Source: Thaumarchaeota archaeon CSP1-1 (GTDB lineage Archaea > Thermoproteota > Nitrososphaeria > Nitrososphaerales > Nitrosopumilaceae). From it: a DNA stretch of 50,250 nucleotides. Location of the stretch: positions 176,289 to 226,538 of the forward strand of contig LDXL01000001.1 of assembly GCA_001443365.1 (NCBI GenBank), in the 5' to 3' direction. Under the pieces are notes generated by a model. That model was given only the letters and a program-made list of their open reading frames with translations. It did not search any database and was not told the origin of the DNA. The translations under genes were made by a program, and so were the position numbers. Positions 33,333 through 42,373 of the stretch are shown here, one piece after another (the first letter of the stretch is position 1; each line of letters opens with the position of its first letter).

Positions 33333-34526
33333 TTATCCCCTACTCATACTTGAGATGATTTTAATTACATCGCCATTTTTTAACAGGTGATCGGCTCCAA
33401 TTCTCTGTTTTGTTTTTGCATCTATTGCATGTAAGAAACCCTTAGCTAAATCAGCATGTACTGTTTCTGCTAAATCTTTAGCATTGGAATTTATTGGTAA
33501 AAGCCTAGCATCAGGAAGAATTTCTCCATCTTTATTGCAAAGTTTAGTATCATCTTCAACTGGATATACTACAATTAATTTTAGAACATCAAAAATAATA
33601 GAATTCAATACAGCTTGTATCCCTGTTGAGTCAATTTTTGAGATGACAGATTTTGCTAAATCTAATGCTTTTTGTTGTTGTGATGAAACTTCAACATTTT
33701 CTTTAATAGTAAATCCCTTGTCTCCTGGAATGTAATCAATTAAACCAGCCTTTGTGGCTTTCCTCAAAAGTAATTCAGTTTCAGCACTACAAATTAGAAT
33801 AAGGGAATCTTTTTTTATTTTATCAACAATTGTGAGATCCTTGCAAAGATCTGCTTTGTTAGCTGCAATCAATATTGGTTTAGTTTTTTTTCTCAACTCT
33901 TTTACAAATAGAGTTAGATCAGAGTCTTGCCATTCAGTAGGTTTTTTGGTCAATAGGTCTAGATTTTGTAAAACTTTTTGGACTTGATAATCCTTAATTG
34001 CCAATCCACTAAATCGCTTAGAAATTCCATCAACTAGCTTAGTTTTTTTTTGTTCAATTTCTTTTGAGAGTTTTGGCCATTCACGTGCTAAAATTTGCTT
34101 AAACCATTGATCAAACTCATCTACTACAAATTTTACGTCTTCTAGAGGATCATGAGTACCTATTGGAACTGGTTGGCCTTGAATATCAGTCGAACCTGCA
34201 ATATCTACCACATGAATTAAAGCTTCAGCCTGTCTTGCATCATCTAAAAATTGAATACCTAATCCTTTGCCTTCATGAGCACCTGGAACAAGACCAGCAA
34301 CATCAATTAGTTTAATGGGAATAAATCGTGTCCCATTCTTGCATAAAGGAATATCATGTTTTACTCCAAAATGCTTACAGGCACAATCTGTTATTACATA
34401 TGCTACACCAACGTTTGGTTTAATGGTTGTAAAAGGGAAATTCCCTATAGAGACTGGTGCTTCAGTGGCTGCAGAAAAAAAAGTTGATTTCCCAACGTTA
34501 GTTTTACCTAGTAGCCCAATTTGCAT
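33333..34526 (-). CDS. ychF: Obg/YchF-family translation-associated GTPase/ATPase
   Basis: The 397-residue P-loop protein has G1 GKTNVGKST (residues 7-15), G3 DVAGLVPGAHEGKGLG and G4-like AANKADL, plus a C-terminal TGS domain (LADAVHADLAKGF-like and GADHLLKNGDVIKI). Insertion of a helical domain after G3 (around residues 130-220) fits the archaeal YchF type. It is believed to associate with ribosomes. It is probably cotranscribed with kae1. Confidence 0.93.
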   Translation of the reverse strand: MQIGLLGKTNVGKSTFFSAATEAPVSIGNFPFTTIKPNVGVAYVITDCACKHFGVKHDIPLCKNGTRFIPIKLIDVAGLVPGAHEGKGLGIQFLDDARQAEALIHVVDIAGSTDIQGQPVPIGTHDPLEDVKFVVDEFDQWFKQILAREWPKLSKEIEQKKTKLVDGISKRFSGLAIKDYQVQKVLQNLDLLTKKPTEWQDSDLTLFVKELRKKTKPILIAANKADLCKDLTIVDKIKKDSLILICSAETELLLRKATKAGLIDYIPGDKGFTIKENVEVSSQQQKALDLAKSVISKIDSTGIQAVLNSIIFDVLKLIVVYPVEDDTKLCNKDGEILPDARLLPINSNAKDLAETVHADLAKGFLHAIDAKTKQRIGADHLLKNGDVIKIISSMSRG

Positions 34527-34598
34527 GCCAAACTAGTACTCCTTTGTAATATTAGTATTGCAGAAATCGTTTAATCTACTTCATTTTGAGTCTATTAC

Positions 34599-35150
34599 AT
34601 GGCAATAATCATAACTGGAAATCCAGGTGTTGGCAAACATACTGTAGCAAAAAGTATAGGAAAGATTTTGAAATATAAAATCTTGGATATTAATCAAATT
34701 GCTTTAGAATCTGGAATTTATGAAAAAAATGACGAGACGATTGATGTAGACATCAAAAAATTAAAAAATATTTTAAAAAATAAAATTAAAGCAAATTCAA
34801 TTGTAGTTGGTCATTTAGCACCGTACGTAGTAACCAAAAAACAAGTAAAAAAAGCTGTAATACTACGAAAAAATCCCTACAAGCTTATTCCAATATACAA
34901 AAAAAGAAAGTATTCTGCAAAAAAAATCGCTGTAAATGTTGGTAGTGAGATTTTGGGAGTAATTGCATATGATTCTATTAAAAAATTTGGAAAAAATAAA
35001 TCATATCAAATTGATACTACTTCTAAATCAGTTCCAAAGATTACAAAAGCGGTAATCAGCTCTCTTAAAGGTAAATTCGAAAATGATAAAGTTGATTGGC
35101 TAACATTGGTTTCTAAAAAAAATGATTTAAAAAAATTCTTTCCCTACTAA
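34599..35150 (+). CDS. Adenylate kinase AK6/Fap7-like
   Basis: The 183-residue P-loop kinase has ITGNPGVGKHTVAKS (residues 6-20), VVGHLAPYV and a basic RKNPYKLIPIYKKRKYSAKK region, with a VGSEILGVIAYDS segment typical of the Fap7/AK6 group. Eukaryotic Fap7 is needed for late 40S maturation with uS11; archaeal homologues are believed to act likewise. The N-terminal half is strongly lysine-rich. It is divergent from ychF with a 72-nt gap. Confidence 0.88.
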   Translation: MAIIITGNPGVGKHTVAKSIGKILKYKILDINQIALESGIYEKNDETIDVDIKKLKNILKNKIKANSIVVGHLAPYVVTKKQVKKAVILRKNPYKLIPIYKKRKYSAKKIAVNVGSEILGVIAYDSIKKFGKNKSYQIDTTSKSVPKITKAVISSLKGKFENDKVDWLTLVSKKNDLKKFFPY

Positions 35151-35182
35151 TTAAATAATGCATCAGGAGGCAGTATTGTAAA

Positions 35183-36694
35183 TTGTTTGAAATAACAAAA
35201 TGTGATTTGGCAGGAAGAATTGGTATATTACATACAAACCATGGGAAGGTTGAAACTCCTGCCTATGTTCCTGTAATTCATCCTGTCAAACAAACCATAC
35301 CAACGAAAAAAATTAGCGAGATGGGTTTTAGTTTGGTTATTACTAATGCGTACATTACACGTAACCGTTTTGGGGATGAAGCAATAAAGTGTGGAATACA
35401 TAAAATCATAGACTTTGATGGTGCGGTTATGACTGATTCAGGTGGCTATCAAGTTTTAGAATATGGTGATGTTGACGTTTCTCCAGATGTAATAGCAGAA
35501 TATGAAACTAAAATTGGTGCAGATATTGCGATTCCCCTTGACAAGCCAACAGGTTATGGATTACCAAAAAAGAAAGCAAAATCGTTTGTTGAACATACTT
35601 TGAGGGTTTCAAAACAAACTTTAGAGAAACAAACTGATGGTGGACCAATTTGGGTGGGTCCAATTCAAGGAGGCGAGCATATGGACTTGGTAAGAAAATC
35701 TACCAAATCCCTAGTAGATTATGGATTCAAAATGCTAGCTTTAGGAAGCCCTGTGGAATTTATGGAATCATATGAATACAAATTACTAGCAAATATGATA
35801 ATTTCTGCAAAAAAACAAATTCCTACCGCAATACCACTGCATCTTTTTGGAGCAGGTCACCCTCTTACTATTCCTCTTGCAGTTGCTTTAGGTTGTGATA
35901 CATTTGATTCAGCTTCTTACATGTTATACGCAAAACATGACAGATACATTACAGAAGATCGCACGATGCATTTATCTAAAATTCCAAGTTTTTCATGTCT
36001 TTGTGAAGTTTGTTCCAAATACAATCCAAAAGAATTGCTCTCATTGAATAAAGATGAAAAAATAAACAAAATTGCACTTCATAATCTCTATGCTATAAAA
36101 TCTGAAGTTGATAGAGTAAAGGAAGCTATTCACGAAGGAAGACTATGGGAGTATGTCATCAAAAAAGCCCGTTCACATCCCAAACTCTTTGAGGCTGTAG
36201 ATATTTTTACCAATAATCCTAATTATTTTTTAAAAACCACCCCAAAATTCAAGGATTCAGCTATATTCCTTTTTTCAAGAGTTGACCAATTTAGGCCTGA
36301 AATTATATCTTATCATAATATGGTTCGAAGATTTAGAACCAAAAAAAATACTTTGGTAATTACAGGAGATTCTTCCAGAAAACCCTTCTATTTATCTCCT
36401 GAATACACTATTTTGAAAAAGAAATTTTCAAACCCAGAGTCAATCCAGTTCTGTCAATACAATCCTTTTCTTGGACTAGTTCCATTGGAGATTTCAGATA
36501 TTTTTCCTGCTGCTCATAATGTAATGGCTAGATTAGAATACAGCCCAGAAGATTTTACAATTTTTGCTAAAACATGGAAAACTTTTTTTGAGAAAAATCA
36601 TTTTACCACTATCTACTGTGATAATAAAGATGAATTTCTCAAATTCTTTTTGAAAATGCTACCCAAAGGAATTAGAAAAAAATCATTAAGTTAA
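35183..36694 (+). CDS. tgtA: Archaeosine tRNA-guanine transglycosylase
   Basis: The 503-residue enzyme exchanges guanine 15 of archaeal tRNAs for preQ0. The TIM-barrel active site is seen in MTDSGGYQVLEYGD, WVGPIQGGEHMDL and LHLFGAGHPLTIPLAVALG, and a zinc site in CLCEVCSKYNP with a downstream His. The usual euryarchaeal protein is near 580 residues with a PUA domain; this one ends earlier, so the PUA domain is probably absent or separate. The start is TTG 35183; AGGAGG lies 12-17 nt upstream. Confidence 0.93.
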   Translation: MFEITKCDLAGRIGILHTNHGKVETPAYVPVIHPVKQTIPTKKISEMGFSLVITNAYITRNRFGDEAIKCGIHKIIDFDGAVMTDSGGYQVLEYGDVDVSPDVIAEYETKIGADIAIPLDKPTGYGLPKKKAKSFVEHTLRVSKQTLEKQTDGGPIWVGPIQGGEHMDLVRKSTKSLVDYGFKMLALGSPVEFMESYEYKLLANMIISAKKQIPTAIPLHLFGAGHPLTIPLAVALGCDTFDSASYMLYAKHDRYITEDRTMHLSKIPSFSCLCEVCSKYNPKELLSLNKDEKINKIALHNLYAIKSEVDRVKEAIHEGRLWEYVIKKARSHPKLFEAVDIFTNNPNYFLKTTPKFKDSAIFLFSRVDQFRPEIISYHNMVRRFRTKKNTLVITGDSSRKPFYLSPEYTILKKKFSNPESIQFCQYNPFLGLVPLEISDIFPAAHNVMARLEYSPEDFTIFAKTWKTFFEKNHFTTIYCDNKDEFLKFFLKMLPKGIRKKSLS

Positions 36695-36731
36695 TGAAAA
36701 ATAAGAAAAAAAGAGTGCGAAAAGAAACCGA

Positions 36732-37034
36732 CTATAAAGCGGCGTCTTCTGCCCAACCTTTTACGAATACTCCGTTCTTGTGAAGAGGTACAGGTTGTCC
36801 TGCAGTGTAGTTCATTGGTCTCATCCAAAAGATTGATTTTGTTGGACAAACTCCAATGCATGCACCATCAGAAATGCATCTTTCTGGATAAAAGACAAAT
36901 GCTTTTCCTCTCTTCCAACCTTCTACAGGTTTTACACGAAGTACGTCTGGGCCAAGAGAAGTACAGATTTCAACGCATAGTGCGCATCCGATACATCTTT
37001 GTTCATCTATGTCTGGAAGTATTGCTATTGGCAT
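36732..37034 (-). CDS. Ferredoxin with one [4Fe-4S] and one CxxDxxC cluster site
   Basis: In this 100-residue protein the first cluster motif C14-IG-C17-AL-C20-VEI-C24 is complete. The second is C53-IS-D56-GA-C59-IGV-C63-P, in which Asp replaces the second Cys, as in 3Fe-4S or Asp-ligated 4Fe-4S ferredoxins such as that of Pyrococcus. The N- and C-terminal extensions (to residue 13 and from 65) are Pro/Trp rich. It is a low-potential electron carrier in the cytosol; the partner enzyme is not evident. It is monocistronic with a 287-nt upstream region. Confidence 0.88.
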   Translation of the reverse strand: MPIAILPDIDEQRCIGCALCVEICTSLGPDVLRVKPVEGWKRGKAFVFYPERCISDGACIGVCPTKSIFWMRPMNYTAGQPVPLHKNGVFVKGWAEDAAL

Positions 37035-37321
37035 TTATTTCACTTAATGTATCATTGCTTGGTTCCTATTTAAACGATGATTAAAATCCATAACACAGTT
37101 ATAGAAAAATCTGATCTGTTTGTAATTAATCCAAATATCACGTCGTTATGAACAAGAAAATGATACAATCCTGATTAGTTGAAGCTAAGAAGAAAAATTT
37201 ATGATTAGAACTTTTGACAGATGCAAAGCATAAATAAATTAGTAAAATGCTAGAATTAGAAAATATTTTTCAATAAAATAATTTAGAAAAAACAAAAAAG
37301 AATAACGTGGTATTCACACGT
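37035..37321. other. Intergenic region without a recognised gene
   Basis: This 287-nt AT-rich spacer lies between the ferredoxin gene start and the end of the 37322 gene. It should hold the ferredoxin promoter. I see no convincing ORF, tRNA or hairpin in it. Confidence 0.5.
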
Positions 37322-37534
37322 TTACTTTCTCATTGCGTCGATTTGACCTGAGGTTACCCAGTCCAATAGCTCCGCAGAGGTTGGATTGAGATTAGCTTTT
37401 TTATCCATAAGATTCTTGACCCAAATCCAATTAATTTGGTTCAGTAGTGGCTTGTTTCCTTCGTCTCCGGCACGAACCTTTGCCACAACTGACTGGTCCT
37501 GTGAATTTAGCCAATCTTTAAAACTTCTACCCAT
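37322..37534 (-). CDS. Small conserved hypothetical protein
   Basis: The 70-residue soluble protein is rich in Trp, Asn and Lys (RSFKDWLNSQDQSVVAKVRA, QINWIWVKNLMDKKANLNPT, LLDWVTSGQIDAMRK). Predicted helical; no cysteines or membrane segment. The composition and lack of overlap with another frame suggest a real gene, but I recognise no family. It is divergent from the beta-CASP nuclease gene with a 113-nt gap. Confidence 0.6.
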   Translation of the reverse strand: MGRSFKDWLNSQDQSVVAKVRAGDEGNKPLLNQINWIWVKNLMDKKANLNPTSAELLDWVTSGQIDAMRK

Positions 37535-37647
37535 GGGGATCCGATCTTAGCTGGCGCTAATTAAAGCTTTTGAAGATTACATCAAAAAAAGAATCATATT
37601 CTAAAAAGTAACAAGGTTTTAAGGGAGATTCCAAAGCATTTGATTTC

Positions 37648-38913
37648 TTGAATGTAAAAATTCTAGGAGCAGCTCGAGAAGTAGGTAGATCGGGCTTTCT
37701 GGTAAATTGTGATGGAGCAAACTTCCTTTTAGATTATGGAGTCATGTTTGGAAGGCGTGGTACACCTCCTCAGTATCCCGAGCATGTGAAACCAAAAGAA
37801 ATTGACGGAATTATAATTACTCATGCTCATTTGGATCATTCAGGTTATGTTCCTTCATTATTTGTAAGTGGTCACTGTAGAGTTTATGCTACTCCACCTA
37901 CTCTTGAATTGAGCAGACTGTTAATTGAGGATATGTTAAAGATAGAAAAAAATTATCATCCTTTTGATATTCCAGAAGTATACAATATGTTACGTAATTC
38001 AAAGGAGATAGGTTTCCGTGAGAAAGTTCAGAAAGGAAATTCATCGTTTGAGCTTCGTTCTTCTGGGCATGTTTTAGGTGGAGGTACAGTTTTAGTTGAG
38101 TCAGATAAAAAACGTCTTTTCTATACTGGGGATATTAATCCAAAAGGTTCACGTATGCTTCCTGAGGCTGATCTAGATATTGGCGAAATTGACTTGCTAA
38201 TTACTGAAAGTACATACTCTCAAACCGAACAAAAACCTAGAAAACAATCCGAAGAAGATTTGATTGATTTTGCAAATGAGATAATGGATAGAAAAGGAAT
38301 TCTGTTTGTTCCAGCATTTTCTGTTGAACGTTCTCAAGAAATTGCCTGTGTTTTTAGGAACGCCAAATTCAAACATAAAATCATAATGGATGGAATGGCA
38401 CTTAAGGTAAATGAAATAATGTTTCAATTCCCAGAATATCTTAGAGACCCAAAAATTTTCGCTGATGCTATCAATCACTCAGTTGCAATTAGAAATGATC
38501 GTGATAGAAAAAATGCATTAACTGAACCTTGTGTAATAATTTCACCAGCAGGAATGTTGGTTGGGGGAAATGCCGTTTTTTACTTGCAACACTTGGCTTT
38601 TGATAGTAAAAATGGTATTGCTTTAGTTTCGTATCAAGGTGACGGAACGCCTGGAAAGAAACTTCTTGAGACTGGTAAGGTTTCTTCACGTGGACATGAT
38701 ATGAAGGTAACAGCTGAAGTTAGACAATTTGAATTTTCAGGACATGCTGATAGAAATGACCTTTTTGAAATGATAAAAAATCTAAAAGGAAATCCAAAAG
38801 TGTTAACAGTTCATGGCGATAATGAATCTTGTATAAAGTTTGCAGAGGAGATTCATGAGAGATTTGGATTAGAAGCATATGCACCTCAAGTAAATGAGAC
38901 AATTTCTGTATAA
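37648..38913 (+). CDS. Beta-CASP metallo-beta-lactamase ribonuclease (aCPSF2-like)
   Basis: The 421-residue protein combines the MBL site H59-x-H61-x-D63-H64 (ITHAHLDHSG), SGHVLGGG and TGDINPKGS with beta-CASP motifs (VPAFSVERSQE, ISPAGMLVGG, FSGHADRNDL, TVHGDNESC). The N-terminus KILGAAREVGRSGF without KH domains fits aCPSF2 rather than the longer aCPSF1. It is expected to process or degrade RNA in the cytosol. The start is TTG 37648. Closely followed by ogg. Confidence 0.9.
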   Translation: MNVKILGAAREVGRSGFLVNCDGANFLLDYGVMFGRRGTPPQYPEHVKPKEIDGIIITHAHLDHSGYVPSLFVSGHCRVYATPPTLELSRLLIEDMLKIEKNYHPFDIPEVYNMLRNSKEIGFREKVQKGNSSFELRSSGHVLGGGTVLVESDKKRLFYTGDINPKGSRMLPEADLDIGEIDLLITESTYSQTEQKPRKQSEEDLIDFANEIMDRKGILFVPAFSVERSQEIACVFRNAKFKHKIIMDGMALKVNEIMFQFPEYLRDPKIFADAINHSVAIRNDRDRKNALTEPCVIISPAGMLVGGNAVFYLQHLAFDSKNGIALVSYQGDGTPGKKLLETGKVSSRGHDMKVTAEVRQFEFSGHADRNDLFEMIKNLKGNPKVLTVHGDNESCIKFAEEIHERFGLEAYAPQVNETISV

Positions 38914-38914
38914 A

Positions 38915-39760
38915 ATGAATAAATTTTCTGAAATTAATTTAGATTACAGTATTAACAGCGGTCAAGTTTTCTTATGGGAAAAAGGTGTTAATACATGGTA
39001 TGGAATCAACGGTTCTGACGTTTTAGCTATTACTCCTAAATCTAATCAAATAAGATCTTTTTCAGAAAATCCTATGGATATATTCAGGCAGGGAGATAAT
39101 TCAAAAAAAATTATTCAAAGTATAACTAAAGATAAAGTTGTCAAAAACGCTGTTAAACACTTCCCTGGCCTTCGATTATTAAGACAGGATCCATTTCAAT
39201 GCTATATTTCATTTATTGCCTCCTCTAATTCTAATATTCAAAAAATAAGACTTGTACTACAAAATTTGTGTAGAAAATTTGGAACAAAAGTAAGATTTGA
39301 TGGAAGGGAATTTTACTTATTTCCTGAACCTGGAATTCTTGCAAAAGCAGAGGAGAGTAATTTATTGGCTTGTGGATTAGGATATAGAGCAAAGTTTGTA
39401 AAAGAAGCTGCAATCGCGGTAAAATCAGGAAGTATTGATTTTGAATACTTGAAAAAAACCAATTATCAAACAGCAAAAGAGTCGCTTGTAAAAATTTTCG
39501 GTATTGGTAATAAAATTGCAGATTGTATTATGTTATTTTCACTTGAAAAACTTGATGCGTTTCCTTTAGACAGATGGATGATAAGAGTTTTACAAAAATA
39601 TTATTCAAAAAAATTTCCAATTTCAAGCAAAACAATTACAGAAAAAACATATGAAAAACTACACAACGAAATTGTCCATCATTTTGGTCCTTATGCTGGA
39701 TATTCACAACAATTTCTTTTCAAGATGGAACGTGAGCTTAATGAAAAAAAATGGTTGTAA
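38915..39760 (+). CDS. ogg: 8-oxoguanine DNA glycosylase (OGG1 type)
   Basis: The 281-residue HhH-GPD base-excision enzyme has the HhH motif KIFGIGNKIADC with catalytic Lys (K200 in this numbering) and the GPD-region FPLDR with D219. Before them is the N-terminal domain of OGG1 (NSGQVFLWEKG, GLRLLRQDPFQCYISFIASSN, ACGLGYRAKFV). It removes oxidised guanine from DNA and nicks the strand. The ATG at 38915 is chosen because it directly follows the nuclease stop; an upstream ATG at 38894 would overlap that gene by 20 nt. Confidence 0.93.
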   Translation: MNKFSEINLDYSINSGQVFLWEKGVNTWYGINGSDVLAITPKSNQIRSFSENPMDIFRQGDNSKKIIQSITKDKVVKNAVKHFPGLRLLRQDPFQCYISFIASSNSNIQKIRLVLQNLCRKFGTKVRFDGREFYLFPEPGILAKAEESNLLACGLGYRAKFVKEAAIAVKSGSIDFEYLKKTNYQTAKESLVKIFGIGNKIADCIMLFSLEKLDAFPLDRWMIRVLQKYYSKKFPISSKTITEKTYEKLHNEIVHHFGPYAGYSQQFLFKMERELNEKKWL

Positions 39761-39795
39761 AAACCCTTAATATGGTAAATAATTGCCAAATTCTT

Positions 39796-39870
39796 GGGCC
39801 TGTAGCTCAGCTTGGACAGAGTGTTGGACTTCTAATCCATTGGTCGAGGGATCGAAGCCCTCCGGGCCCG
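39796..39870 (+). tRNA. tRNA-Arg (anticodon TCT)
   Basis: The 75-nt tRNA has acceptor GGGCCTG pairing with CGGGCCC (one G-T pair), discriminator G at 39870, anticodon stem TTGGA/TCCAT around CTTCTAA, anticodon TCT (reads AGA/AGG), and T-loop ATCGAAG. A TTTTT run directly after it serves as terminator. Confidence 0.93.
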
Positions 39871-39916
39871 TTTTTATCTCACAAATTATTTATTTTCATC
39901 TAATTGTGAATCTATT

Positions 39917-40267
39917 GTGAAAGACATTGAATTGAAATTAGATGATACAAGTATTTCTCCGCATTCTGAAATCAAAGGTCGCATTACAGTAAATTATCCT
40001 GGCAGATATGATGGAGTTGTAATTAATACTCAGATCGTAGGTACAAATGAACTTGTGGTGTATAGATCATATAATGGAAAAAAAATTTCTCAAAATGTTT
40101 CTCGCCTTTTCATAAGCAAAGAGGACATGCCAGATAACAAGGCTGAGTTTACTGCATCAATTGAGTTTGAACCAAAAGAAACACATGAGGTAAAATTTCG
40201 AGTCTCTATAATAGAACAGCATAAGGAAATAGAGAGTGATGTAGTTTTTGGTAAGTTGTCTGGCTAG
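39917..40267 (+). CDS. Hypothetical beta-sandwich protein
   Basis: The 116-residue protein starts at GTG 39917. Alternating hydrophobic strands (IELKLDDTSISPHSEIKGRI, YDGVVINTQIVGTNELVVY, AEFTASIEFEPKETHEVKFR) suggest an arrestin-like or Ig-like beta-sandwich. There is no signal peptide, so it is probably cytosolic. I recognise no named family. Its stop shares the palindrome CTAG with the stop of the convergent cupredoxin gene. Confidence 0.6.
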   Translation: MKDIELKLDDTSISPHSEIKGRITVNYPGRYDGVVINTQIVGTNELVVYRSYNGKKISQNVSRLFISKEDMPDNKAEFTASIEFEPKETHEVKFRVSIIEQHKEIESDVVFGKLSG

Positions 40268-40728
40268 AATCTTTGCTTTGTTATTATTATCTTACCAGTC
40301 ATCCATGGATGAGGAATGCAATGATAGTCAATTTCATTATCTTCTGTGAATACAAATTCGTAGGTCTTCCCTGGCAAAATTACACCTGTAGAACCAAATA
40401 TTCCACTAAAACTGTCTTCCGTAGGAGTATCTGGAGTCACGGTGTGTGCTACTTCATCGGAATTTGTCCAAATCACATGATTATCTACTCCTAACTGAAG
40501 GTTGACTAGTTTTGGAACAAAGTTGTCTTGTTGAGTTTCTAGTGCTGAACCAGGAATAATGTTGATATCTGTAACAAAAGTAGGATGGAGAATATGCTCG
40601 TCAACTTCAGGTTTTGCACTCTGTTCTGGAAGATAAAACATCTGATAATATCCGAGACCTACTGAAAGACCAATAACTAATGTAATAATTGTAATTCCAT
40701 AAGCAGGACTTGATGTAGTCTGGCTCAA
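40264..40728 (-). CDS. Membrane-anchored plastocyanin-like cupredoxin
   Basis: The 154-residue protein has one N-terminal membrane helix (GITIITLVIGLSVGLGYYQMF) and an outward cupredoxin domain with copper ligands H95 (VAHTVTPD) and C137, H140, M143 (YHCIPHPWMTG). Located just downstream of cytochrome b and Rieske genes, it probably takes electrons from, or belongs to, the complex III-like assembly. Thaumarchaea lack cytochrome c, so copper carriers are expected here. Reading direction and spacing (55 nt) support cotranscription. Confidence 0.9.
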   Translation of the reverse strand: MSQTTSSPAYGITIITLVIGLSVGLGYYQMFYLPEQSAKPEVDEHILHPTFVTDINIIPGSALETQQDNFVPKLVNLQLGVDNHVIWTNSDEVAHTVTPDTPTEDSFSGIFGSTGVILPGKTYEFVFTEDNEIDYHCIPHPWMTGKIIITKQRF

Positions 40729-40783
40729 CAGTTTGATGGCTTTCTAAAAGTCTTATAAAGCTTGTTTAGGTTTCTGCAATACT

Positions 40784-42373
40784 TTAGTTAGAGCTTCTTA
40801 ACATCAGAGGTTCCAAGGTTAGATCTCTTTTAAGATTATGACCTGGAGATTCTGCTTTAATTTGTGGGGCAGTCTCCTTTGGAGCATTCTTAGGTAATTC
40901 CTTTTGTGACTTTGCTGCTGTAGAATCAGGAAGTTCCTTCATTTGTGTACTTGCTGGTTGCTCTGCTAACGCCTTTAGTTTTTCTTGTTGTAATGGAGCT
41001 GGGGGGGGTGGTGGAATGTTTGCCTGATTCATTCCATATCTGTATACATGGAAGAGTCCTGCAAAAACAATTAGAATTAGTCCTGCAAAGAATATAGATA
41101 GGTTATTCATTCCAGTAAGAGCTGCATTGTAAGCTGCAATATTTAGAAATACCATGAATGCAATCAATGCTACAATTACCCAGTTTATCCATTTTTCAGA
41201 AAGTTCAATTTTTGCAACTTTTTTTGGTCCTTTGTCTTTTGCAAGCTTTGCCTTACGTTCTGCATCCTTTGCAAGATGTATCATCATATAGCTAAAGCCA
41301 AAGCTCATCGGAACCATAATTATCATTACACTGTAAAGATATACTGGATCGATAACCAATCTCTCTACAAGGGGTATGGTTGTGTCTGAAGGGATATAAA
41401 ATCCCCAATAGGTGGTAACCATAATTTGTGCAATTCCTGTGATGCCAAATGCAGTTATCATAGGGCGATCTTTCCATGAGAACTTTTTGTATCTGTCTAT
41501 AAACGGCACTAAAAGCAAAGACAGGATAAACAACCCTGGCCACAAGACTCCAGTTACGAATTTGTCATACTGTGTCCTAAGAAACGCATAGAGTCCTGTC
41601 AGATACCATTCTGGGACTGTAATTCCAGGAGGTACAGTTGGTTCGAATTTGAATCCCAGATCAATTGGAAACACTCCACCTGTGATTAAAATAGCACCTG
41701 AAATTGCCATGACCATTGGTACATCAAATACAAGGAAACGTGGAAAGTGGACTGCCATTAGTCCAAGCATTACTACTGGTAAAATGAATACATGTTGAGC
41801 ATAAAACCTAAGGACAAAGTCATGAAAACCAGAACCAAACATCGCATCACGTATAGTTGGTCCAGCTATAGGTATTGAGTTTGTTAACGAAGCTGCAATA
41901 CTAATTGCAAGCTCAGCTCTCTCACTAAAAATAATATCATATCCTGTAAAAGCTTCAAGAATTGTTACAGTGCCAAGAATTATACCGGTTACCCACAGTA
42001 TTTCATTTCTAATTTTGTATCTTCCACTAAAGAACTGATAGTACATGTGTAATATTGCAAGTAGAACCATTGCATTAGAGCCATGGTAGTGAATATTTCT
42101 GATATGGAATCCAAATGGAACGTCATTGTTGATAAATTCTACACTATCCCAAGCTCTATCTATTATTGGTTCATAATAGAACATCAGTAGAGCACCAGAA
42201 ACTCCCAAGATAATAAACGTGATAAATGTCAGCATGCCCAAAAATCCAAATGGACTTACAAATCTTGCAGGAAATGAAAACTTGATTGAAGTAAAGATGG
42301 TTCTATCTAATCCATCCCAGATCCAATTGATGAATGCAACAGTTCCTGTCCTTCTACTTAACGAAACGGCCAT
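40784..42373 (-). CDS. Cytochrome b/b6-type subunit of complex III
   Basis: The 529-residue polytopic protein has the two haem-ligating His pairs on helices HYHGSNAMVLLAILHMYYQF and AQHVFILPVVMLGLMAVHF, and the quinol-site PEWY motif (PGITVPEWYLTGLYAF). After the eight cytochrome b helices, additional helices and a Pro/Lys/Glu-rich soluble C-terminal tail of about 80 residues follow. It oxidises menaquinol or a related quinol. It overlaps the Rieske gene by 20 nt. Confidence 0.95.
   Translation of the reverse strand: MAVSLSRRTGTVAFINWIWDGLDRTIFTSIKFSFPARFVSPFGFLGMLTFITFIILGVSGALLMFYYEPIIDRAWDSVEFINNDVPFGFHIRNIHYHGSNAMVLLAILHMYYQFFSGRYKIRNEILWVTGIILGTVTILEAFTGYDIIFSERAELAISIAASLTNSIPIAGPTIRDAMFGSGFHDFVLRFYAQHVFILPVVMLGLMAVHFPRFLVFDVPMVMAISGAILITGGVFPIDLGFKFEPTVPPGITVPEWYLTGLYAFLRTQYDKFVTGVLWPGLFILSLLLVPFIDRYKKFSWKDRPMITAFGITGIAQIMVTTYWGFYIPSDTTIPLVERLVIDPVYLYSVMIIMVPMSFGFSYMMIHLAKDAERKAKLAKDKGPKKVAKIELSEKWINWVIVALIAFMVFLNIAAYNAALTGMNNLSIFFAGLILIVFAGLFHVYRYGMNQANIPPPPPAPLQQEKLKALAEQPASTQMKELPDSTAAKSQKELPKNAPKETAPQIKAESPGHNLKRDLTLEPLMLRSSN

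Noticed and set aside
37130-37190. Possible C/D box RNA (ATGATA ... CTGA)
   Set aside because: The C box is imperfect and no paired C'/D' boxes or closing stem are visible.
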